DNA of 64,000 nucleotides from CAYWOS01 sp964459985. GTDB taxonomy: Bacteria; Bacillota; Clostridia; Christensenellales; Aristaeellaceae. The position numbers and the translations under genes were made by a program. Of the stretch, positions 34,060-42,650 are shown one piece after another (the first letter of the stretch is position 1; each line of letters begins with the position of its first letter). The notes beneath the pieces were generated by a model, which saw only the letters and a program-made list of their open reading frames with translations, was not told where the DNA came from and did no database searches. The stretch lies in contig CAYWOS010000003.1 in assembly GCA_964459985.1 (NCBI GenBank), positions 1 to 64,000 of the forward strand. Direction: 5' to 3'.

Positions 34060-36126
34060 TTATTCGGATTTGGAAAGCAGCGCGCCCATGCCGCGATAGT
34101 CGCCGTTGACGGTCAGTTTCGCCTGCCCGTCCTCCAATGAAACGCCGCATCCTTTCGGCGCGTAGACGGCGTCGACGGCATAGCCTTTCAGCCCGAGATC
34201 GACCGCCCATTCGCCGCCGTTTTGCTCGAACGCGTGCGCCGTCACGAGCGCGCGGGAACCGCTTTTGCGGCAGACCGCCTGCCAGCCGCGCGCGTGGTCG
34301 TAGGCGGTAATCTCCCGGCGGAACACGCGCGTTTTGCCTTCTTTGATGATCGGCGCGGCCTTGCGGTAGAACGCCACGCCCTCGCGCACGGCGCGCATTT
34401 GCTCCTCGTCGAGCTGCGCGACCTGTCCCGACAGGCACAGCCGCCCGAGCAGCGCCGCCGACATCGACCAGATGATTCTCTCGATGCTGTCCTCCGCGCG
34501 GATGCCGGCCCAGATCTGGCTCTGGCGCGGCAGGATCAGGCGGTGCAGATCGGCCGCGATGAGCGGAATTTCGGGGCACTCGTGCGCGTCGGAGAAGGAC
34601 GCCATGGCGCAGCGCCCCATCATGCTCATTTCCAGCCGGTGCCCGCCCGAGGAGCAGTTCTCAATCACCAGACGCGGCAGTTCCTCCTGCATGGCGTCAA
34701 AGAAACGGTACGTGCCCAGCACTCCGTTGCGCTGCGCCTCGCCGTGCGATTCAAAACCGTCGAATCCCAGCCCGTAGGTGTTGTTGTAATCGATTTTCAC
34801 GTAGCCAAAGCCGTTATCGCGCAGGAAATCGATCACCTTTTCCCGGAGATACGCCTGCGCGTCGTTCCGCGTGAGATTCAAAAAGGCGCGGTTGGTCTCG
34901 ACGACCGGCTTGCCGCCCTCTTTGACGAACATTTCGGGATGATCGCGCAATACGCGGCTGGAATCGGAGGCGACCTCGGCTTCGAACCAGATGCCGGGGA
35001 TCATGCCCTCCGCTTTGATTTCATCCGCGATTTCCTTCATGCCGTTCGGGAACGCGCTTTTGCGTACCTCCCAGTCGCCGGTGGACACCGTCCAGTCGGC
35101 GTCGCTGCCGTACCAGCCCGCGTCGATCACGAAATAGCGAAGACCCAGCCCGCGCAGCGCCTTGAGCTCGCCGCGAACGCTCGCAAGGGTCGGCTTGCCC
35201 CATGTGTCAAGGTATTCGTTGTACATCGGTTCGAGCGTATCTTCCGCCTCGCCGCGCACGCGCAATTGCGCTTCGTGCGCGTCCAGCAGCGCGTCGCACG
35301 CGTCCTCCGCGCCGCCTTGCACGGCGGTCAGGCACGCGCCGGGCAGGGGCAGCGTTTCGCCGGGCATGAGCGTTTTGCGGAAATGCCCGTCCTCATAGCC
35401 CGCCAGCCCGCCGCACAGCGCCGCGTCGTCCTTCCGGCGGAACAGCTCCATGCTCCACGAGCCGGCCCACGCCACCTCCGCGCCCCATGACACGCGATGT
35501 CTGACGTCTTCGAGCACCATCACGGGGAAAAATCCGCGCACCGGCATCGTGCCGTACTGACCGATCTTCACCGTCTTGGGCGCCCACTTGCTCCAGGACG
35601 TTTCCATATTGAGCGATTCCAGCGTATCGCATTGATGCCGCCCCTCGCTGCTCCAGAACGAGGAAAAGCGATGCAGGCGCATGCTGTCGGGCGCGACGCC
35701 CGGCTCAAACGGCGTCATGCCGCCGATGCAGAAGCTCGCGGCATGGTCGATGGTCACGGGCGCGTCGCCGTCGTTCGCAAGCTCGGCGGCGCACAGGAGC
35801 GCGCGCCCCTTGGGCGTGAGGCGCTGCGTATAACGCAGCCCGTGCGCGCCTTTGAGCACGATGCGCAGCGCATCGCCCTCCATCTTCGCGCTTTCAAGGC
35901 GCATGGACGCGGCGGTGTTCGAATCCAGCATGGTCAGCCCCTTGGCATACGGCGCCTGATGCCCGTCGCCGCGCGCGTGCACCTGCGCCAGACACATCGC
36001 GCCGTTGGTTTTCTCCGCGCACACCTGCGCTTGCGTGCCGCGCGGAATCAGGACAAGGGAGGGCGTCGCCGCGTTTTCGCACAGCAGCGCGTCGATCTCA
36101 CCCAAGGGGAATCGTTCGTTCATCAT
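34060..36126 (-). CDS. Glycoside hydrolase family 36 alpha-galactosidase
   Basis: A cytoplasmic 688-residue enzyme: N-terminal beta-sandwich, central barrel, C-terminal sheet. Visible GH36 motifs: FVIDAGWYG (about 332-340), the nucleophile Asp446 in KIDYNNTYG, ENCSSGGHR (489-497), and the probable acid/base Asp513 in FSDAHE. GH36 enzymes remove terminal alpha-galactose (some act on alpha-N-acetylgalactosamine). There is no signal peptide. The ribosome site is poor, and translation may depend on coupling with the upstream gene, whose stop is 34 nt away. The ATG at 36126 or the next codon is the likely start. Confidence 0.88.
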   Translation of the reverse strand: MMNERFPLGEIDALLCENAATPSLVLIPRGTQAQVCAEKTNGAMCLAQVHARGDGHQAPYAKGLTMLDSNTAASMRLESAKMEGDALRIVLKGAHGLRYTQRLTPKGRALLCAAELANDGDAPVTIDHAASFCIGGMTPFEPGVAPDSMRLHRFSSFWSSEGRHQCDTLESLNMETSWSKWAPKTVKIGQYGTMPVRGFFPVMVLEDVRHRVSWGAEVAWAGSWSMELFRRKDDAALCGGLAGYEDGHFRKTLMPGETLPLPGACLTAVQGGAEDACDALLDAHEAQLRVRGEAEDTLEPMYNEYLDTWGKPTLASVRGELKALRGLGLRYFVIDAGWYGSDADWTVSTGDWEVRKSAFPNGMKEIADEIKAEGMIPGIWFEAEVASDSSRVLRDHPEMFVKEGGKPVVETNRAFLNLTRNDAQAYLREKVIDFLRDNGFGYVKIDYNNTYGLGFDGFESHGEAQRNGVLGTYRFFDAMQEELPRLVIENCSSGGHRLEMSMMGRCAMASFSDAHECPEIPLIAADLHRLILPRQSQIWAGIRAEDSIERIIWSMSAALLGRLCLSGQVAQLDEEQMRAVREGVAFYRKAAPIIKEGKTRVFRREITAYDHARGWQAVCRKSGSRALVTAHAFEQNGGEWAVDLGLKGYAVDAVYAPKGCGVSLEDGQAKLTVNGDYRGMGALLSKSE

Positions 36127-36159
36127 AGTAAACACATCCAGCTTTCGCGTAAAATCGCA

Positions 36160-37620
36160 TTATCGGAAGGTGATTCCGCGCACGTATTCGTTGATGGTGA
36201 TATGCGGGCTCATCAGGCTTGTCAGCGGCTTACCGCCGATCACGAATTGCTCGAAGGCGACGTTTTGAATCAGTTTGTCGCGGCCGTACCCTTCGAGAAG
36301 AATCTGGTTGGCGATTTTGCTCTTGTTGTCGCTCGCGCAGACGACGTTTTTGAACGTCACGCCGTTGATGCCGCCGGGAAAGCTCTGGTTGCCCTGAATG
36401 CTGCCGAACCAGAAGCTGTCGCAAAAGCGCATACAGACGAGCCGCTGGCAGTTATTGACGCGGATGTCCTCCCAGACGATATTGCGGATATGCGTCCCGT
36501 GCAGCGTCACGATGGACATCACCGCGCGCTCGTTGAGTTTTTCGTGGTTGTCGCGGTCGTCGTAGGAATACAATACGTCGATGTCGCGGAAGGAAATATC
36601 GTCGTAGTACGCCGCCATGCTTTCCTCGCCCACGACCATGGCGTTGTTGCAGTCGTTCCACAATTGACAGCCCGACACGTGAATACCTTCGTTGGCGGGC
36701 GCTTTGGACGGCTCGGAGACCGACGCCAGCCCCTTGATGGTGATGCAGTCATCGCACGAGCGCAGGAAGCAGTCCCTGACCGTCACGCGCTGGCTGTTGG
36801 TGATGTCAAGCGCGTCCACGCTGGCGTACTGCGTGCTGACGACGTGGTAGCCCTCGATCAGCACGTCGCTTGAAAAGTACACGTGCGTCGTCCAGTTTTG
36901 CGTGCGGTGCGCATGCGCGATCACGCTGCCGATATAGACGTCCGAAGCGTGGTTGAGCGTGATGACGATGTTGCCGTACTGCGGGTTGACGGCGTTCTTT
37001 TTGTCCATCATGATGACGCCCGTGCCGAGAATCTTAACGTTCTTGGCGTTTTCCACCACCACCGGCGCGTTGATCACCGCGCCCGCCGCCACATACAGCG
37101 TCATGCCCGAGCGAAGCGTCAATTGCCCGTCGCTCAGGTCATGATAACCCGGACCGTAATACAGCGTGGTGAAGGCGGATTTGATCGCCTCTTCCTCCGG
37201 ATCGACGGGGTTGGTGAACAGATGCAGCGTGATATCCTCGTAATCGTCGTTGAACACGAAGGTGTAATCGTCGCCGGGATTGTCCGCCGTCAGCGTGATG
37301 ACGCTTCCCTCCACGGTATAGCGCAGATCCTTGCGCTCGGGCAGAATCGTCACCTTGCGGAATTTGAACCCCACGTCGATCTTGACTTCGACGTTCATGC
37401 CGGGGGTAAAGTTGAAATACGCGAAGTTTACCTCGTTGAACTCGCCGTTGTAGTCGGAATATACGCCCACCTCGCGCCCGTCGGCGGTCACGGAAAAATA
37501 CACGTCCTCGCACGGCGTGCCCTCGGGAACGGGGTACGCCTCCAGCGTTTCCGCGCCCGCGAACGCGCAGGGCAGAAGCAGCAGCGCGAGGCAAACAAAC
37601 AGTTTCATACGATTACTCAT
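36160..37620 (-). CDS. Secreted right-handed beta-helix glycosidase (GH28/GH49-like)
   Basis: A 486-residue exported protein with a signal peptide (MSNRMKLFVCLALLLLPCAF, then AGA-ET), an N-terminal beta-sandwich (about 25-150) and a parallel beta-helix (about 165-486). It keeps the paired aspartates in RSCDDCITIKG (Asp290-291) and SVDALDI (Asp269, Asp272), but the usual GH28 NTDG is absent, so GH49-type or an unassigned family is possible. The start ATG overlaps the AraC stop (ATGA) and is preceded by GGAGAG. Together with GH36 it suggests attack on a galactose- or galacturonate-containing polymer outside the cell. Confidence 0.75.
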   Translation of the reverse strand: MSNRMKLFVCLALLLLPCAFAGAETLEAYPVPEGTPCEDVYFSVTADGREVGVYSDYNGEFNEVNFAYFNFTPGMNVEVKIDVGFKFRKVTILPERKDLRYTVEGSVITLTADNPGDDYTFVFNDDYEDITLHLFTNPVDPEEEAIKSAFTTLYYGPGYHDLSDGQLTLRSGMTLYVAAGAVINAPVVVENAKNVKILGTGVIMMDKKNAVNPQYGNIVITLNHASDVYIGSVIAHAHRTQNWTTHVYFSSDVLIEGYHVVSTQYASVDALDITNSQRVTVRDCFLRSCDDCITIKGLASVSEPSKAPANEGIHVSGCQLWNDCNNAMVVGEESMAAYYDDISFRDIDVLYSYDDRDNHEKLNERAVMSIVTLHGTHIRNIVWEDIRVNNCQRLVCMRFCDSFWFGSIQGNQSFPGGINGVTFKNVVCASDNKSKIANQILLEGYGRDKLIQNVAFEQFVIGGKPLTSLMSPHITINEYVRGITFR

Positions 37621-38495
37621 TCGGGACTCTCCATGTGCGTTTTCTGGATGTACTCGCGCGGCGTCATGCCGTAATACTCCCGAAAGCGCTTCGTAAAGTA
37701 CGCGTGGCTGCAAAACCCGCACTTGGCGACCACCTCGCTGACCGAGCACGGACGGCTGCCCAGCAGTTCCTTCGCCTTCGCCAGCCGGAAGCGAAGCAGG
37801 TAATCGGAGGGCGACATGTTGTAATACCTCTGAAAGAGCTTGAACAGATAGCTCCGCGTCAGGTTAAGCTGCCGGCTCATATCGCTGATCATATACCGCG
37901 AGGCGTAGTGCTCGCGGATGAGCGAGATCGCCATATTGACGTATTCGAGCGTCGCGCCCACGGGACGGCTGCTGCCGCCGACGGTCTGAATCAATTCGGC
38001 CAAGAGCTGATACAGCCGCCCGATCGCCATATACTCGCCGTACTCGGTGTTCATGCAGGCGCAGTCGTAGATGGTTTTGATGAAGGCGCACATGGCGCCC
38101 GGATCGGGCACCTTGAACACGTGCGTCGCGGCGAGGTTCGTGCAGTTGATCGCCATGACGCCGCGCGTGCCGGTGAAGCCGATCCAGTGGTACTCCCACG
38201 GGTCCTGCGCGTCCGCCGTGTAGTGCACGTCCTGATCGGGCGCGACGTAGAACGCCTCGCCCGGGTTGATGTGATAGGTTTGCCCGTCCACTTCCAGCGT
38301 GCCCCTGCCCGATACCACCACATGGATGACATGGAATCCCTTCCTGCCCGCCCAGTAATGGTTGGCGTCGCACTTCTCATACCCGCACTCGGTCAGCGCG
38401 AGATCGACGCCGTTCTCGCTGAATGTCCAGTAGTTGCGGAAGGTGTCGTTATTGAGGAAGCCCGGACCGTTTCTTCTGGCGATGACGCTGATCAT
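37617..38495 (-). CDS. AraC-family transcriptional regulator (in Unit III)
   Basis: A 292-residue regulator with an N-terminal cupin sugar-sensing domain (HVIHVVVSGRGTLEVDGQTYHI) and a C-terminal double helix-turn-helix (ISDMSRQLNLTRSYLFKLFQ and VSEVVAKCGFCSHAYFTKRF). AAAGGAG lies 7 nt upstream of the ATG at 38495. Being encoded inside Unit III, it is the best candidate for the factor binding the 16-nt element shared by the Unit II and III promoters, giving positive feedback (inference). Confidence 0.92.
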   Translation of the reverse strand: MISVIARRNGPGFLNNDTFRNYWTFSENGVDLALTECGYEKCDANHYWAGRKGFHVIHVVVSGRGTLEVDGQTYHINPGEAFYVAPDQDVHYTADAQDPWEYHWIGFTGTRGVMAINCTNLAATHVFKVPDPGAMCAFIKTIYDCACMNTEYGEYMAIGRLYQLLAELIQTVGGSSRPVGATLEYVNMAISLIREHYASRYMISDMSRQLNLTRSYLFKLFQRYYNMSPSDYLLRFRLAKAKELLGSRPCSVSEVVAKCGFCSHAYFTKRFREYYGMTPREYIQKTHMESPE

Positions 38496-38519
38496 GGCGC
38501 TCCTTTCACGGCGGGATGG

Positions 38520-38556
38520 CGCGCGCGGCGGCTTTTGCGGATCACCGCCGCGCGCG
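38520..38556 (-). other. Perfect 12-bp hairpin between the binding-protein gene and the AraC gene
   Basis: CGCGCGCGGCGG (38520-38531) pairs perfectly with CCGCCGCGCGCG (38545-38556) around a 13-nt loop. No T run. It follows a binding-protein gene, like the hairpins at 10077, 16403 and 21480. Confidence 0.65.
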
Positions 38557-38571
38557 GGGATGTAGGCGGGA

Positions 38572-39909
38572 TCACTCCGCCTGCGGCGCTGTCTGCTCGA
38601 TCGTGGTCTTCCACAGTTCGTCAAAGGAGGCCTGACAGGACGCCTTCATGGTTTCCACATAACTGCGCGGGCTGATGCCCTGCTTGATGCCCCAGTCGTT
38701 CCACAGCACGTTGTCGCGGAAGAACGTGGACACCTCGCCCAGAATGGACACCGTGCGGCCGTTGATCATTTCAATGGTTTCGAGCGATTCGTCGTCGAAC
38801 ACGTAGTTTTCCCATTGCGACGCCACATCGTTGGGCGTGCGCCAGTCGTAATCGGCGAACCATTCGGTCACGATGGCGGCGATCGCTTCCTTGTCCTCGA
38901 CCATCGGCTGCATGAACATGCCCGACGGGCAGGACTGCGCGTTGACGTAATCCTCGGCGGACGGACCCTTGGGGATCATCAGGATGCCGATTTCGTCGTC
39001 CTCCAGATCCTCGAAATAATCGTACATGTTCCAGGACGCGACGGAATAGAACGCCGTCTTGCCCATGCGCCACATGCCTTCCCAGCTTCCCCACGCCTGC
39101 GAGCCCATGTAGCACACCTGATCGGTCCAGTACAGATCATAGCAGAACTGGATCGCCTCGATCACGCGCGGATCGTCCAGATTATAGGCGTAGTGATAGT
39201 TCTCGTCCACGCTGACCGGGCTTGCGCCGTTGGCGTACACGAACGCCTCGGGGCAGGTCGGGCAGGTGCCGTAGGAACCGAAGCCGTACACGTCCACCGC
39301 GCCGTCGTTGTCGGTGTCCTTGGTGCATTTGATGGCGAGCTCGCGCAGTTTGTCCCACGTCCATTCGCCGTTCGCCTGCAGTTCATACAGCATTTGGTCG
39401 GTGATGCCGTTCTCGGCGCAGATGCGCTTGTTGAACAGGATCACGTGCCCCAGCGCGTCGTCCCACGTGGTGATGCCGTAATGCTTGCCGTTCATCATCC
39501 ATTCGTCGTTGATGCCGGGATTCCAGCAGGAATCGCTGAAATCGAAGTAATCGTCAAGCGGCACGACGAGATTGCTGTTGACCCAGAGCGGCACCATCGT
39601 GCCATAGCCCGCCCAGAACATATCGGCGATCTTTTCGCCGCTCGTCGCCTGTACGTTGATGACCGACATATACGAATGCCAGTCGCCCGTGAACACGAAT
39701 TGCAGGTTGCAGTTGTACTTTTCGTTGATATGCTCGAGCAGTTCCATTTCCTCGGCGTAGGTGTCGCTGTTCTCGTTGGGGTTCATGTCGAACCAGTACG
39801 CGATGGTCACGTCCCGACCGCCCAGATCATACGCCGGCTCGTCCGCCAGCGCGGTCAGCGCGCTCAGCGTCAGCTCGAGCGCGAGAAGCGCGCAGAATAC
39901 TTTTTTCAT
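38572..39909 (-). CDS. Extracellular solute-binding protein (Unit III)
   Basis: A 445-residue family-1 binding protein with a signal peptide (MKKVFCALLALELTLSALTA, then LA-DE). It is closely related to the Unit I binding protein at 56835-58166, sharing ITDQMLYELQ, EWTWDKL, DDESLET and FFRDNVLWND. GGAGG is 6 nt before the ATG. The nearest permeases are the two pairs in Unit II, so it may share them. A tandem acidic stretch (DTDNDGAVDVYGFG) is typical of the group and may bind calcium. Confidence 0.88.
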   Translation of the reverse strand: MKKVFCALLALELTLSALTALADEPAYDLGGRDVTIAYWFDMNPNENSDTYAEEMELLEHINEKYNCNLQFVFTGDWHSYMSVINVQATSGEKIADMFWAGYGTMVPLWVNSNLVVPLDDYFDFSDSCWNPGINDEWMMNGKHYGITTWDDALGHVILFNKRICAENGITDQMLYELQANGEWTWDKLRELAIKCTKDTDNDGAVDVYGFGSYGTCPTCPEAFVYANGASPVSVDENYHYAYNLDDPRVIEAIQFCYDLYWTDQVCYMGSQAWGSWEGMWRMGKTAFYSVASWNMYDYFEDLEDDEIGILMIPKGPSAEDYVNAQSCPSGMFMQPMVEDKEAIAAIVTEWFADYDWRTPNDVASQWENYVFDDESLETIEMINGRTVSILGEVSTFFRDNVLWNDWGIKQGISPRSYVETMKASCQASFDELWKTTIEQTAPQAE

Positions 39910-39922
39910 ACTCGCCTCCGCG

Positions 39923-40657
39923 TCACGGCTGCGCGGGCAGATCGCCCGTGCGCGTGATATTGCAGTACCACCACGGATCATCCCAGCCGCCGTTCGCCTT
40001 CGTATCGGACACCAGCCATACCTCGTCGCCCGCCTTCAGATCCACTTCGTTGTACGCAAGCTCGGTCTGCGGAATGCGGTTTCCCTCGCCCGGATAGGAA
40101 TCCATGCAGAACATCATTTCGCCCTTGATGTAGCACAGCATGTACACGCCGTCCACGGCGGGGATGTAGCTGCCGTCGGTTTCCTGATAGTATCCCTCGA
40201 GCGGACCGCCCAGCGACGTGCCGCCCGAATAGGAAACCTGTATGTCATAAAGCCCGTCCGTCGGGCACACCCACTTGATCGCGGCGCTGAAGCCGGTGTC
40301 GCCCGCGAGAAAACCGTCCTTGCGGATGGAGAACCAATCGCCGGCGTAGGTGACCTGCGCGTCCGGCTGTGCGGGATCAAGAGAGGGAATAGTGACCGTT
40401 TCGGCGGGCTTCCACATGCCCGTCTCGGTCTGCGCGCAGGGCGCGAACGTGGACAAATCCATGTTTTCGCCCGCGTTGGTCATGGTGGAGTACATCATGT
40501 ACCAGTTCTGCTGTCCCATGGTTTTGAGCTTGGCGCGATTCTTGTTGGACGCGCCGCCGTAGATGGCGATGACTTCCTCCGCTTCCTGCGCGAGCGCGGG
40601 CAGCGTCAGCGCCGCGAGCATGACGAGCGCCAGTAAAAGAGCGAGTGTCCTTTTCAT
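39923..40657 (-). CDS. Secreted protein of unknown family, probable beta-sandwich
   Basis: A 244-residue exported protein: signal peptide (MKRTLALLLALVMLAALTLP, then ALA-QE) and a beta-rich body with many aromatic residues (GLYDIQVSYSGG, AGDEVWLVSD, WDDPWWYCNITRTGD), the look of a carbohydrate-binding jelly roll. I do not recognise a named family. AAGGAGG is 8 nt before the ATG. It is first in Unit III, directly ahead of the binding protein, so a glycan-capturing surface role is plausible. Confidence 0.75.
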   Translation of the reverse strand: MKRTLALLLALVMLAALTLPALAQEAEEVIAIYGGASNKNRAKLKTMGQQNWYMMYSTMTNAGENMDLSTFAPCAQTETGMWKPAETVTIPSLDPAQPDAQVTYAGDWFSIRKDGFLAGDTGFSAAIKWVCPTDGLYDIQVSYSGGTSLGGPLEGYYQETDGSYIPAVDGVYMLCYIKGEMMFCMDSYPGEGNRIPQTELAYNEVDLKAGDEVWLVSDTKANGGWDDPWWYCNITRTGDLPAQP

Positions 40658-40710
40658 GTGTTCTGCCTCCTTCATTTGCCGCATCGGTATTGTTGGATTA
40701 ATACATGTAT

Positions 40711-40776
40711 ATTATAGCGAAATAGCGACCCGATTATCAACATTCATGTGATGACGATCCTATAACGCATGTTTCC
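40711..40776 (-). promoter_or_regulatory. Unit III promoter with type-2 operator
   Basis: TTGATA (40740-40735), 18-nt spacer, consensus TATAAT (40716-40711). Exactly 20 nt upstream of the -35 lies GGAAACATGCGTTATA (40776-40761), identical to the element before Unit II at 52156-52141. Probable activator site. Confidence 0.75.
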
Positions 40777-40789
40777 CGGAGAGGACTGT

Positions 40790-41743
40790 TTACATGCCCG
40801 TCAGACCCGTGCGCTCGACGCCCTGCACGAAGAAGCGCTGCGACACGAGGAACAGGATAACGAGCGGCGCGATGATGAGCAGCGCGCCCGCGTTGGTCAG
40901 CATGGACAACTGCACGGTGTCCACCACCGACGCGCCGCCCGCCGCGCGCGAAATCTGGAAGGAAAGGTTGTTGAGCAGCGTCGAAAACAGGGGCATGCTG
41001 GGCATATAGGTCGAAGCCATGTACAGATCGTTCCAGCACCACACAAACGACAAAACCGATACCGTGACCAGTACGGGCGTCGCGTTGGGCAGCATCACCT
41101 GCCAGAAAATGCGTCCCACGCCCGCGCCGTCCATGTGCGCGGCCTCCTCCAGTTCGCCCGGCAGCCGCGCGAGGAACTGGCGCAGAATATAGATAAACAG
41201 CCCGTTTTTCGCCGCCTGACAGCCAAGACTCATCAGTACAAGCGGCCACGGCGTGCCGATCAGAGAGGTCGGATTACCGCCGAACAGCCCGAGCAGCCCG
41301 AAGAAATCAAAGTAGCGGTACTGCATATACGTCGTGACCATATACGTCTGCTGCGGCACGCAAAGCGTCAGAATCACCAGAAAGAAAAGCGGTTTGGAGC
41401 CCGTGAACTGAAAGCGCGCGAAGCCGTAGCCCGCCAGCGTGCAGGAACACACCTGCGTCAGCGTGGCGAGCGCGCTGATGAAAAACGTCGTGCCAAGGTA
41501 TTTCCCGTAATCGATCAGCCCCAGCACCTTGGCAAACGATTCGGTGGAGAACGATTTCGGCACCCACTTGACCGTCATGTCGTACATGTCGGCCTTGCTC
41601 ATGAACGCCACCGAGAGCTTGACGAAAATGGGATACAAAATGACGTACCCGATCCCGACGATAATGCCCAGTCTGAACAGCTTGTACAGCCAGCCGCCCG
41701 CGCGGCTGAAGGTCACGGCGCGGCGGCGCTTTTTGTTACGCAT
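40790..41743 (-). CDS. Carbohydrate ABC transporter permease (MalG-like), Unit II second pair
   Basis: A 317-residue permease with six helices and the EAA loop EEAAHMDGAGVGRIFWQVML. Its start overlaps the preceding permease stop by 8 nt (ATGCGTAA). It is the last gene of Unit II; no clear terminator follows before the Unit III promoter. It pairs with the permease at 41736-42650. Confidence 0.92.
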   Translation of the reverse strand: MRNKKRRRAVTFSRAGGWLYKLFRLGIIVGIGYVILYPIFVKLSVAFMSKADMYDMTVKWVPKSFSTESFAKVLGLIDYGKYLGTTFFISALATLTQVCSCTLAGYGFARFQFTGSKPLFFLVILTLCVPQQTYMVTTYMQYRYFDFFGLLGLFGGNPTSLIGTPWPLVLMSLGCQAAKNGLFIYILRQFLARLPGELEEAAHMDGAGVGRIFWQVMLPNATPVLVTVSVLSFVWCWNDLYMASTYMPSMPLFSTLLNNLSFQISRAAGGASVVDTVQLSMLTNAGALLIIAPLVILFLVSQRFFVQGVERTGLTGM

Positions 41744-42650
41744 ATTTCTTCACCACCCTGTTCATGAAAAGCATGACGACGCCGAGAATCAGCAGAATCA
41801 GCACCGTATAAATCCAGCTCATGGCGGAGGACAGCCCGTAATTGAAGCTGTTGAACGCGGTGTCCTCGATCATGGAGAGCGTTTTGTTGGTGGCGGAAGT
41901 AAAGGAATCGATGATGGTGAAGAACATGCAGGTCATGATCATCGGGCAGGTCATGGGGAACGTGATGCGCCAGTAGCTTTCCCATGGCGACGCGCCCTCG
42001 ATGAACGCGACTTCGTACATCGTCACGGGAATGGACTGGAGCGCGGCGAGAAAGACCAGAATCTGCACGCCCGAGAGGATGATGATGTCGTAGATTCTGT
42101 CCGCCGCCGTGGACAGGAACGTCGAAACGGGCTGCGGCAGAATGCCCGAAGTGGTCAGGAGATTGGCGAGGTTCAGCGATTCGATGCCCGTGAGCGACTG
42201 GCTGGCCTTGAAGCTGCCGGACGATCCCATCATCGATTGCAGCGCGTCGCCGGCGTCGAAATTCATGAGCGCGGGCGCGGCGAGCACAAGCGGCAGGAAA
42301 AACAGCGTGCGCACCAGCCAGCGTCCCTTGAATTTCTGGTTGAGCAGGCTGGCGGCGAAGAAGGAAAACACGGTGATGAGCGGCAGGTTGAGCAGCATGG
42401 TCAGCAGCGAATCCATCGCCTTTTCGCGGAACACCGTGTTGACCAGCAGCGCCGTTTTGAAGTTCTCCAACCCGCTCCACGCGGTGGTAAAGCCGGAGGA
42501 CGTGACCTGCACGGTCGAAAACGCGAACTTGATCGAGCGCAGCGCCGGGATGCCGAACTGGAAGATCAGCCCAAGACAGAGCGGCAGCACGAACAGCCAG
42601 CCGTACCGCGCCTTTTTCCGCGTCAGCGACATATACCTGCGTTTTTTCAT
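41736..42650 (-). CDS. Carbohydrate ABC transporter permease (MalF-like), Unit II second pair
   Basis: A 304-residue permease. Its docking loop is divergent (YEVAFIEGASPWESYWRITF), with Ile-Glu where most have Asp-Gly context. About six helices are expected, with a longer periplasmic loop between the third and fourth (FDAGDALQSMMGSSGSFKAS). The start overlaps the DUF5696 stop (ATGA). The genes for DUF5696 and this permease are therefore translationally coupled, suggesting that the products work together. Confidence 0.9.
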   Translation of the reverse strand: MKKRRYMSLTRKKARYGWLFVLPLCLGLIFQFGIPALRSIKFAFSTVQVTSSGFTTAWSGLENFKTALLVNTVFREKAMDSLLTMLLNLPLITVFSFFAASLLNQKFKGRWLVRTLFFLPLVLAAPALMNFDAGDALQSMMGSSGSFKASQSLTGIESLNLANLLTTSGILPQPVSTFLSTAADRIYDIIILSGVQILVFLAALQSIPVTMYEVAFIEGASPWESYWRITFPMTCPMIMTCMFFTIIDSFTSATNKTLSMIEDTAFNSFNYGLSSAMSWIYTVLILLILGVVMLFMNRVVKKYA

